Assembly: GCF_009905375.1 (NCBI RefSeq)
Contig: NC_133653.1
Span: 91,189,671 to 91,253,670 of the forward strand
Length of the DNA stretch: 64,000 nucleotides
Reading direction: 5' to 3'
From: Apium graveolens
Taxonomy: Eukaryota; Streptophyta; Magnoliopsida; Apiales; Apiaceae
Part shown: piece by piece, positions 11,045-20,212 of the stretch
Layout of the letters: the number at the start of each line of letters is the position of its first letter
Numbering within the stretch: position 1 is the first letter of the stretch
Made by a program: the position numbers and the translations under genes
The notes under the pieces: model-generated
The model's input: the letters and a program-made list of their open reading frames with translations, nothing else
Database searches by the model: none
Told to the model about the DNA's origin: nothing

Positions 11045-11510
11045 TTATAGAATAAAAACTAGGGTACATTTGTAATTAATGGTAGGGTTTATGAGCTTCG
11101 AGCGTTAATTGTTGCTCTCATGGTAGGGACTCTCTGTCCTCGCAAGATGCCTACGTATCTTTGTTTTTTAAAGAATCAAGCCAAAAATATAGTTTTAGGT
11201 TGAGGGGTAGAGCCATTTATATAGAGATGAGTCTAGGGTTAGACTTGTGTTGGGAGACTTGGTGGACAAGTCTCCTACTTAGATGGCAATAAGTACCCTG
11301 TAAGGGAAAGACTTCTAAATCCTTTCTTGTAGAAACTTGTGTCCGTTTTGGACACATGTCTCTGCTCTTCTAGCCGTACTGGGCCTAGTCTGTGAACTGC
11401 TCATGTTCGTGGACCTTGAAGACCTCTTCTAGTGGGCTTTGACCACTTGGGCCATCTCTAGCCTGTTATGAGCCTAGACCATCATGGTCTGTATTGGTCT
11501 TCGGACAACA
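11045..11510 (-). repeat. short 5' LTR of element G
   Basis: On the minus strand it starts TGTTGTCCGAAGACC at 11510 and runs to about 11045, just before the PBS-like TTTGGCGCTGTC. The inner boundary is uncertain by about 10 bp because no clean CA end is visible. Length is about 465 bp. Single copy in the window. Confidence 0.6.
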
Positions 11511-11580
11511 ATTCCAAGTGTAATTAATGTGACATTTAATGTATCTTTAGGATGTATTTTCTTTCCATATCACATACCAA
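11511..11580. other. unclassified flank of element G
   Basis: A short AT-rich stretch with no recognisable content. The CATATCACATACC words near 11567-11579 may be the tail of a preceding tandem unit. Confidence 0.3.
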
Positions 11581-12038
11581 TGTTAAGATCTTTATATTTT
11601 AGTGTTATTAAAAAATTTTAAGAAAAATAAATTTATTTGGTTTGCTATTTTAACACCCATCCATTGGTTTGACTTGTAATTCAAACTATTGTTTAGTCCC
11701 GGATTGATATTTCAATTTTTTTTTAAAAATAATTCTCAATGATCCAACTATATGAATGTCAAGATCTATATATTTTAGTGATATCACAAAATATTTAGAA
11801 AATATAAACACATTCGGTTTGCTCTATGTTAACAGTGAACTGGTTGTTTGACTCCTACTTCAAACTAATGTTTAGTCTTGGATTGATGTTTCAATTTTTA
11901 TTAAAACAAATCTAAATAATCCAACCATATCCATGTCAAAATCTATATATTTTAGTAAAATAACAAAAAGTTGAACAAAAAAATATTTATATTTAGTTTG
12001 CTATTTTACCAATGAACCGTTAGTTTGACCAAAATTTA
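11581..12038 (+). repeat. tandem repeat with 176-177 bp unit, about 2.6 copies
   Basis: The anchor TGTYAAGATCTWTATATTTT starts at 11581, 11757 and 11934, giving spacings of 176 and 177 bp. Other landmarks repeat in order: TCGGTTTGCT/TTTGGTTTGCT, TTTGACT, AAACTAATGTTTAGTC, GGATTGATRTTTCAATTTTT and ATCCAACYATAT. Copies differ at many positions, so the array is old. The unit length is in the range typical of plant satellite monomers, but the array is short and isolated. Confidence 0.8.
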
Positions 12039-12039
12039 G

Positions 12040-12250
12040 TACTCAAACTCGGCTCCGCTCGACTCAGCTCAATTCATTTTTATAGAGAATGCTCGTGTTT
12101 GGCTCGTGTTTAGATCGGTTCGACTTGACTTATTTTTGTTCGATAAATGCTCGTGAGCAGCTTACTAGTTATTGAGCTCGAGTTCGAACACAATTTTTGT
12201 TCAATAAGAAAGCTTGGCTCGATTCAATTTTGTCAAGAAACAAATAAAGC
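12040..12250. repeat. TCGGCTCG/CTCGAGTTCG-rich dispersed repeat fragment
   Basis: Dense degenerate words such as CTCGGCTCCGCTCGACTCAG, TTGGCTCGTG, GAGCTCGAGTTCG and AGCTTGGCTCG occupy about 200 bp, sharply more GC-rich than the AT-rich flanks. Similar 'GCTCGAGCTCG' sequences are common short interspersed elements in plants. I cannot identify termini or assign a class. Confidence 0.4.
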
Positions 12251-13138
12251 TCTAACTAATATATTTAAAATACGTTATTGTGAATGACTTTCCTCCTCTA
12301 ACTAACATGGTGAATGCACTAACTAAATTTATTTTTTTGCACCTATATTTTCACTAAAGTATATGTGTATTTAGTTTTTAATTTATCTATTAAAATTAAT
12401 ATTTATTACATTTAAAAAATAATTAATGTATTTATGTAATAAATTTTAAATTTTACATTATAGTTTTAGAATCCAAAATAATTAGAACATAATTTTAAAG
12501 TAAAATATATATGATTTTCATGTAAGGGAAAAATGATGCCCGATATTTGAAATTATTTCAAATATGAAAAGTTTTTTTTCTAAAACAAAATATAATAATT
12601 TCAAAAAAAAACTATTAATATATATGACATTCTATAATTATGAATATTCTAATATAAAATTACATTAATAGTTTTATGATAATATATTCACTTTAATATT
12701 TTTAAAAGATAGGAAAACTATCTAATGTAACACTATGCACCAATGTTGCATGTTGTGCAATATCGTCATTCCCATGCAATATTGGGTTCAAATTTAATGC
12801 AATAGTAATTGAGTAGTGTCAGAGTAGGATAAAATTTTCATAATTACTATAATAAAGTGTTTGTAACGCTTTTTAAAAAGCATTACAATAGCCCACTTAC
12901 GGCGTCGTGGTTATATCTCTGAATTGGCTAACCAAGGTACAAGAAGTTGCAGGCTTAAGGCCATTCTCGTTCAATTATTTTAAATGCCAACAAATGGTAA
13001 GGATTTCCCCACTATAGATGATGCAATCAAGTAAAGTAAGAAAGAATGACTTTGGTCCTCTAACTCCCATGGTGAATGTTTTCCATATAGGGTGTATAAC
13101 TCTGTCCAATATCTATTGTGGATATTTAAGGTCAAGAT
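12251..13138. other. AT-rich non-coding stretch with a hairpin and a tRNA-like patch
   Basis: No gene. It is very AT-rich to about 12740. It then holds an inverted repeat at 12863-12886 (12 bp arms, one mismatch) and the tRNA/SINE-like patch annotated separately. It ends at the solo LTR. Confidence 0.6.
12899..12985 (+). repeat. possible tRNA-derived SINE head
   Basis: GGCGTCGTGG at 12901-12910 resembles a Pol III A box, and GCAGGCTTAAGGCC at 12949-12962 resembles a diverged B box, about 40 bp apart. Between them lies CTAACCAAGGTACAAGAAGTT, a phrasing seen in plant tRNA-derived SINEs. No poly(A)/(T) tail or TSD was resolved. Low confidence. Confidence 0.35.
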
Positions 13139-14305
13139 TGTTAGATATTGAATTTTGAACAACTTAAAAATGGAGGGGGTGAATGTATTCTTGCACTTTT
13201 TAAACTTTTCTTGATTTTTTTAATGTTATATCAATGTTTGATATGTGTGTGTGTGTGTTAATCTTGTTGAAAAAATATACACATACAAATAATCACAACA
13301 TAATAGTTGTATTGAGTTTAAAGTGTTGCTATAACCTAATTTTGTATAATTACAAACTCAACTTCTATTTTTTTGAGAGAGATATTTTATTTTTTGTGTA
13401 AAAAAACTTGAAAAAACTTCTACAACTAAAAGAAAGGATTTGTGCACTTATAAAATTATAAACACTGTTGCATTTTACATTTTTGGTAAGGTCCTAGAAT
13501 TGACAACATGCGTGTGCAAACAGTCATTACTAAAATAGGAAAGATGAAAATATTTGACTATGCTACTTTTATCTATAAGATATAATATCTTTTCTTTTTA
13601 GTTTCTTGATCCTTAAAACAATGTCTCAACTATGGTGTAGTATTCCCATTTATAATATGGCCAATGAAAATCACTCATATATTGATAGGTTGAAAATTCC
13701 TTTATCTTTGAAAATCTTTTAGTGATTTGTCATATATAATAAACCTCAAAATTTGTTTAAGTTATCCATTTAATAACTCATAGAAATCTGTTAGAGCACT
13801 TATAGAATCAACTTTGCTGACTTCTCGAAATAACTTTTGCAGACTTCTCGAATTGTCATTGTGGACTTCTCAAATCAGCTCTCTAGACTTCTCAAATCAG
13901 CAACTTATTAAATTAGTTTTGTCTGCTTCTCGAATTGATGACTTCTCAAATAGTACATTTTAAACTTCTCGATTAATTCATTTTGGACTTCTCTAATCAA
14001 TAACTTCTTTAATAGTTCATTCTTGACTTCTGGATTAGTTCACTCTGGACTTCCATTCTATTTCTGGAACTGTTATATTTGATGTCTTCTTCTTGAATTC
14101 CAGGGCATGATCATTGATCTTCTTCCATATTTATCTTAAACATTTAAATTTACAATAATGCACATGAGTTATGTACATTATCCTAATCTAGAATTGAATT
14201 GTTTAAAGACAAGGCTCCCCTAGTTATAGGGTCATTTAGGTAACAGAGTTACAATGTAGATAGGCTTATTGATAGACATTACCAGGAAGGCCTCTGTAAA
14301 CAACA
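13139..14305 (-). repeat. solo LTR of a Ty1/copia element with TSD AAGAT
   Basis: The minus-strand LTR starts TGTTGTTTACAGAGG at 14305 and ends CAATATCTAACA at 13139. The terminal region has the same style as copia C's LTR end (a C-rich patch, then ...CTAACA). It is flanked by perfect 5 bp repeats AAGAT at 13134-13138 and 14306-14310, and no internal domain is present. That is the expected product of LTR-LTR recombination. It contains a 22-23 bp-period GACTTCTCRAAT array at about 13819-14055. Confidence 0.85.
13819..14055 (-). promoter_or_regulatory. 22-23 bp-period GACTTCTCRAAT array in the solo LTR
   Basis: Plus-strand copies of RACTTCTC start near 13819, 13842, 13864, 13886, 13940, 13963, 13986, 14003, 14025 and 14048, mostly 22-23 bp apart, with a degenerate gap around 13908-13930. 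In LTR orientation it lies in the first third, the same relative place as the arrays in A, B and C. Confidence 0.7.
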
Positions 14306-17177
14306 AAGATTATGTACTTAACTTTTAAGATAAAATGTAATTGACTACTGACATATAATGTATACACTTCTAAGCTTAAATGTTAACGACTTGTGGCTTT
14401 TAATGAATTTTGCTACTTTTTTCTTATTTTGTATTTTACTCTGGTTATCTAGTCTGTATGTGTGTCTATAGTAATATTTTATCTTGTAGGTTTTTTCATA
14501 TTATTTCATTTTATATAATCTTTGTCTTTCCCAAATTATAGCCGAAAATCTAGTTATGTTGTTATGTCGTAAAATTTACTTTTGTCTATAGTTTTGTTTA
14601 TGTTTCCTATTTCTAATTTATATATCAAACTCTACTTACTAGATTTTTGGTTCATGAATGTAGATAATAGTATATTCGACGTCTATAAAGTTTCTTTTTA
14701 TTAGGTTTCTATATCATTAAACTATTATTTCCTCTGAAATATCATACATTAGAATTATTTTATGCCTAATACATGGTGATTTGAAGACTTGTACACATGA
14801 CTCATTTGTAATCAACTTTTCTAACCAGTTTCTTTAGCATTCTAATGCCTTTTTGAAGTTCGCGCTTCAGTATTGGGAACTTAGATCATCGTTTAAAAAT
14901 TAGAATTGGATGTCACTCTAAAGTGCAAAAACTATTAGAAGGTAATCTTGCTCAACTTTAATTTTTTAAAACTTAAAGACCATATAATAATGAAACTAAA
15001 TGGAGATCTATTTATTCATTCAGGCCTCCTTTATTTTTCAAGAACATGTTTCCACACTCGGTAGGATTTTACATGTGTTTGCCAAGAAAATCCATCCATC
15101 ATATAAACTAAGCATTTCTGTATTATATTGGTTTAAGAATATTTCTGAAAAGAAAATTATATAGTCCACTTATTACAAGATTTCGTGATCACTAACAAGA
15201 ACATTGGTATGTACATAATTTTTTTCTGATTGATTACCACTTAGATGTTTGACTACTTTATTTCTTGATAATTATTGGTCTTATTCTTTTTAGAAAGCAT
15301 GCTAATTCATTATCCCGATCTAGAAATATAGATGCATCATGTTGTCAAAATATGTTAATTAAAGTCATATAGTATAACGTATAGGTCAATCCATTATTAT
15401 CTATATGTATATAAAATATTATTGTCTTTCATTTCCTTCATTCTGAATGTTGCAGTCTTACAGGTATATTGTGAGTTTGCTTTTGTGAAAAGAGCATATA
15501 ATTTATAACACTCTCTCTTTTCTTGTCAATTACTAAATACATGTCATTTGTTACTGATGAGTCCCTCACTTCTCTATTTTATTATAATTTTTTAACATGA
15601 TAATTTAAATTATTTAAAAATTTTATGTTACACAAGTTCTTATTGCGATCAAATGTTTGGAAGGTTAAAACCAAACTTTTTTAAAACTAATTGTCATGAT
15701 ATGGATGAAAAAGTTGACAAAAAGGTACGAGGGAATGTCAAGTTGATGATCACCAAAATATAAGAAAATTAACCAAAATTGAAGGTGAAATTTGATTAGC
15801 TATATGTTGATCCATAAATTGCATTTAAGTGATATTTATCCATGATATTTGTGATGAGGAGTGCATAGTATCTTACATAATTTTTTAAATTGCAAGACCA
15901 ATGGTACTATGATGACATTTGCAACACATTCGTACTTATAATTTTCGGTAAATTGAGAACTTCGTTTGTTGACTAATTTTGGCTATGTAACCGCTCATTT
16001 TGTTATGTATTTAAAGGAAAATCACGTAGGACTTCCTTTTGTATCTTTTTCATAAAAAAATTCATAATTTAAATGTGATGTGGATTAAGATGACGAATTT
16101 AGGTGACGACCTGAAAAAATATTACAAGTATAGCTTTGTAATACAAAATATAAGAAGTGTTGAATAATAAATATTATATATATAAATAATTAGTTGCAAA
16201 AATATTTAATGTGTTTAACAAACAAAATGTTACAACAAAGCTGAAAAAGTTTTGTCAAAAAAATAAAATATATGTGTCGTAGTAGAAAACAAAATAATGT
16301 TACAGCACGATTTATTATAACAATCCCTATGGTATTTCTATAGACCAAAAAGTATTTTAATAGATCACGAGTTCAACATATTAAGCGATGTCGCCGTAGA
16401 TTGGGAAAATTCTTTAGTTAAAATTATTCTTACAATAGAGTGCTTTACTTTTTGTGAATAATGATGTATAATTAAATTGGCAGATGTAATACACCAATAC
16501 TGTAAGCCTTTGTTAAACAACAAATATGAAACACTAAAAATAATATATTAAATTAATGAAGTAGACATACATAGTTAAATTAGTGGAAAAAAATATTTAT
16601 TGACATAATAATAAAGTAACATATCAAACCCATACAACTGAAAATTTTATGTGTGTGTGTTTGTGTATAAGGTCAAATATACACAATAAAATTTTTTGAT
16701 ACATATTTGGACTATAAAAATTCTGATACATAATTATTTACCTGAAAATACACGCTTGTAAAAAATCAAATTGAAAATATTTTGCATTGTTTTAATATAT
16801 ATGTTTAACAATATTTCTTTCACGATTTCAAAATTTTGTTATAAGACATCTTTGTATATTTGACACACATTGAGTTACTCCACTAAGAAATACATCATAA
16901 TGGCATCTTTATTTTCTAATTCAATTGGTAACAAACACGCTGAAACGCCACAATCTCATTACGATTTATATAGAATGTCAGCTTAGTCTCATCTCAAATT
17001 TGACAACGCATATAAACTTTGTAAGGTGGCATTTTTAGTAGCGTATTTTGAAAATTTCAAAAAATCTACTCATGTGTGATCATGTAAAGTTTAATGTTTT
17101 TATTTAGCAAATAGTTAGGGAAGAAATAATGTATGTTTTATTTGGACTAAAATTAATTCCAAACAAAAGATATGATT
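14306..17177. other. AT-rich region without recognisable genes or repeats
   Basis: About 2.9 kb with no credible reading frame, splice pattern or known element terminus. It contains only a short GT run near 16652 and many poly-A/T tracts. The first 5 bp are the right TSD of the solo LTR. It may be host intergenic DNA or very old transposon remains. Confidence 0.6.
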
Positions 17178-17468
17178 TGTTAGGAATATGTTGTAGGCTT
17201 GATGATAATTCACCAAAACACCTTAGTAGATTTAATTAAGTGTTTTTATAACTATCAACGGATAACCACACTTGTTCATTCATTGATAGAGTAGATTATA
17301 TTTCAATAAATTTTTGTAGCACATTTCTGTATACTATAATTACTTAGAGGTTTATAAGTTGTTGGAAATTCTAAGTCATGTTGACTACTAGCAAGATATG
17401 CAAAATATGTTGGCTAATTGTTAATAGAAGATGCCTTGTAAGAGTATCAATTGCTAAGGAAACACTCT

Positions 17469-17592
17469 CAACGGATAAACTACAAAGCCTCGACGGATGA
17501 CTCAAGACACTTTCAATAGATAATCCATTAGAGATTCAACAGATAACTCAAGTGAAGTATCGACGGATAATATTGAAGTCTCGATGGATAAC
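17469..17592 (+). promoter_or_regulatory. phased TCRACGGATRA array in the copia B LTR
   Basis: Copies start at about 17469, 17491, 17514, 17537, 17561 and 17582, spaced 21-24 bp. The motif is CAACGGATAA/CGACGGATGA/CGATGGATAA. It is the orthologous position to the array at 5511-5640 in copia A, with different point changes but the same phasing. Confidence 0.78.
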
Positions 17593-17814
17593 ATACTCAA
17601 ATGGCAGTTACAAGTGACTTGATAGTCACATGGGTTCATTGCATACAAAAAGAATATGGTAGCATATTTGCCAGTTTTTGAGCACAAAGAAGCATTTTCA
17701 ATTTCATGCTTAGCTGAAGATATTCAAAGATGCTGGATAGAGAAATTAAGCAACATGTAAATAGATTTAGATTCTTGTTTTTACTGTTTATCTTATTCAC
17801 ATGTAACTTGGTAG

Positions 17815-17822
17815 TATATAAA
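17815..17822 (+). promoter_or_regulatory. TATA box of the copia B LTR
   Basis: TATATAAA about 637 bp into the LTR and about 225 bp downstream of the motif array, as in copia A. Confidence 0.6.
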
Positions 17823-18183
17823 CGAAGAGTAGCAAGTGTTTAAAGTGGGTGAACAACAAGAAATTTGAATAGAGAAATAGAAAAAGCTACATCTATTAGA
17901 AATTCTCTCTGTTCATCTTTGTAAACCATTGTAAGTAGCTGTGTGCATTCTTGCATCACAGAGTTCTCTAATCTTTATATATATCTCTGGTGGAAAGATC
18001 AATACACCAGATTCTTGTTTATTTACTTTGTGTTTAAATACTTAAATTATTTGTCTCCGTACTACTGCATATTCATTCACAGTTATATATATTCAAAAGT
18101 GTTTTAAAATTTCCACAAAAAACCAGAATTCCATTCAACCCCCCTTTTGTAATTATGTTATTAGATTGTCAGGGAATAACAAT

Positions 18184-18195
18184 TGGTATCAGAGC
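18184..18195 (+). other. primer-binding site of copia B (initiator tRNA-Met type)
   Basis: TGGTATCAGAGC, two bases after the LTR end, is the standard plant copia PBS complementary to the 3' end of initiator tRNA-Met. Confidence 0.92.
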
Positions 18196-18242
18196 AAGCT
18201 CTTAACATACTAAAAGTTTAAAGATCAATATAAACTAACGAC

Positions 18243-20207
18243 ATGAGTAGAAAGGATGTTGGAGTGAAGATCTCACTTCTAGACAAAGACAACTATCATC
18301 ACTGGAAAGTGAAGATGCACCTTCATCTACTCTCTCAAGATGAAAGATATGTTGACTGCATAGATAAAGGACCTCATGTTCCTCGCAGGGCTGTAACAGA
18401 TGTTGAAGGAGCTGTTGGAAATAGGAAAATAGTCCCAAATCCAAATTCAAAACTGACAGATGAAGACATTAAGCAAGTTCATAAAGACAAAAAGGCCATG
18501 AATTTTTTGTTCAATGATCTTGATGGAGATATGTTTGACAATGTTATTAACTGCAATACTGCTATAAAAATTTGGGACCAAATTCAAGTGCTATGTGAGG
18601 GAACTGAGCAAGTCAGAGAAGACAAGATGCAACTCCTCACACAACAATATGAACATTTATATTTTGAAGATGGTGAGTCACTGAGTGACATTTTCAGTAG
18701 ATTTCAAAAACTACTGAATGGTTTAAATTATATGGGAGGATCTACCAAATGAAAGATTCAAATCTGAAATTGTTGAGGTATCTACCAAAAGAATGGAAGC
18801 CAATGACATTCTCTCTCAGAAATTCTCAAGAGTATAAAGAATTTACTCTAGAGAGACTGTATGGTATCTTAAAAACCTATAAGCTTGAAATGGAGCAGGA
18901 TGAGCTGTTGGAGAAAGGAAGAAAGAAAGGTGGATATGTTGCACTAATAGTTGAACATGAGAGAGGAATAGAGTTGAAGGTTGAAGCTTTGGAATCTGCA
19001 CCAAACTCAAGGGTTTGTGAAGACAAAGGAAAAGAGCTAATGGCTGAGAATGAAGATTATCCGAGTCATGATGAAATGGAGGACATAGATGAACATCTGG
19101 CTTTCCTATCAAGAAGATTTGACAAGCTCAATTTCAAAAAGAATTTTGGAGCAACCAAGCCAAATAAAAACATGGTGGATAACTCAAAATTCAAATGTTT
19201 CAAGTGTGACTTGAGTGGTCATTTTGTCAATGAATGTAGAAAGCCTAACTCTGAGAAAAAGAGGTTTGAGCCAGTGGATTATATAAAGAAATACTTTGAA
19301 TTGCTCAAACAAAAGGAAAAGGCTTTCTTGACTCAAGAAAATGACTAGGCAGCAGATGGTGAAGATGAAGATGAAGAAACAAGCTATTTCAACCTAGCTC
19401 TAATGGCCAAATCAGATGAAGCAGATGTTAGTTCCTCAAGCAATCAGGTAATTACTACAAACCTAGCATATCTTTCTAAAGATGAGTGTAATGATGCCAT
19501 AAATGATATGATCACAGAATTATATCACTTGCGTGTTACACTTAAATCAATCACTAAAAAATAATAGAATTAAAGATAATAATCTATTTTTAAGTGAGAG
19601 AAATGCTGTATTAGAAACTCAATTCATTGAGTTTGATAAATTATAAATAGAGTGCAAGATTGCATAGGATGAACTGAATGAATCTTTGATGAAAGAAGAA
19701 ATTTTAAGAAAGTAGCTTGAACATGAGCAAGAGGTGATCAAGACTTGGAAATCATCGAGGAATGTATGTGCCCAAATTGCCAAAGTTGAAGGAATTGAGT
19801 ATTTCTATGAAGAAGCCTGGAAAAAGGACAAGAAGAAACTGAACCTATGTTGGTTGATGGTTTATCAACGGATGTGGAATCAACGGATGATGAAGTTTAT
19901 CCGTCGAAATTTAAAAGTGAATATCCGTTAAATGAAAAGGATGCACATATGTTGATAGAAAAGAAGCTAATTAGCAAAGCCAAGCTAGCTAAGCTGAATG
20001 AGAAATATGGATCAGTTTCTAAGAACTTTGTTAAAGAAGAATCAAGTCAAGTCAAGGATACAAAGAGAGTGAATGTGGGGCACTTGTCAATGAAGCAGTT
20101 GAATGACAGATTGGAGAAAATTGAGGTCAAAGCAGATTCTAAGAGGAAAAATAACAGGAATGGGAAAGTAGGAAGTAACAAACATAACAACTACACACTT
20201 GATAAAT
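18243..20207 (+). pseudogene. gag of copia B, first part (Sirevirus-like)
   Basis: ATG at 18243 is the first start after the PBS. The N-terminal capsid-type domain (LLDKDNYHHWKVKMHLHL, IWDQIQVLCEGTEQVRE) runs to about 18745, where the frame shifts to one continuing at 18749. A CCHC zinc knuckle, CFKCDLSGHFVNECRK, lies at about 19196-19245. A stop at 19346 is followed by acidic and coiled-coil-like sequence in changing frames to 20207. The segment at 19865-19931 carries four copies of the LTR motif, in both orientations. Gypsy F1 splits the gene at 20212/20213, and a second CCHC knuckle lies beyond F1. The family product packages retrotransposon RNA. Non-functional here. Confidence 0.85.
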
Positions 20208-20212
20208 ATGCA
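20208..20212 (+). repeat. TSD ATGCA, left copy, of gypsy F1
   Basis: ATGCA directly before the TG of the F1 5' LTR. The identical pentamer follows the 3' LTR at 32538-32542. Confidence 0.92.

Larger units (their letters stand above)
9715..11510 (-). mobile_element. 5' end of a Tat-like Ty3/gypsy element (G)
   Basis: On the minus strand the order is a short LTR (about 11045-11510), a TGGCGCTGTCTATGGGATC primer-binding-like segment (11025-11043), and gag from 11011. It is cut at 9714 by CACTA1, so the rest of gag and pol would be left of the window. The PBS style and gag sequence resemble plant Tat-lineage (Ogre/Retand-like) or related non-autonomous elements. Confidence 0.75.
17178..18181 (+). 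repeat. 5' LTR of copia element B (1,004 bp)
   Basis: Starts TGTTAGGAATATG and ends GGGAATAACA. The PBS follows immediately. It is homologous end to end with the copia A 3' LTR (5208-6241), so the two are the same family but different insertions. It contains a motif array (17469-17592), TATATAAA at 17815-17822 and the shared C-rich tail near 18140. B's 3' LTR is not in the window. Confidence 0.9.

Noticed and set aside
12899..12985. Functional tRNA gene
   Set aside because: A cloverleaf cannot be formed convincingly and the B box is poor. At best it is a SINE head.
14306..17177. Possible host gene in the 2.9 kb AT-rich interval
   Set aside because: No reading frame with protein-like composition and no convincing exon-intron pattern or conserved motif in either strand.
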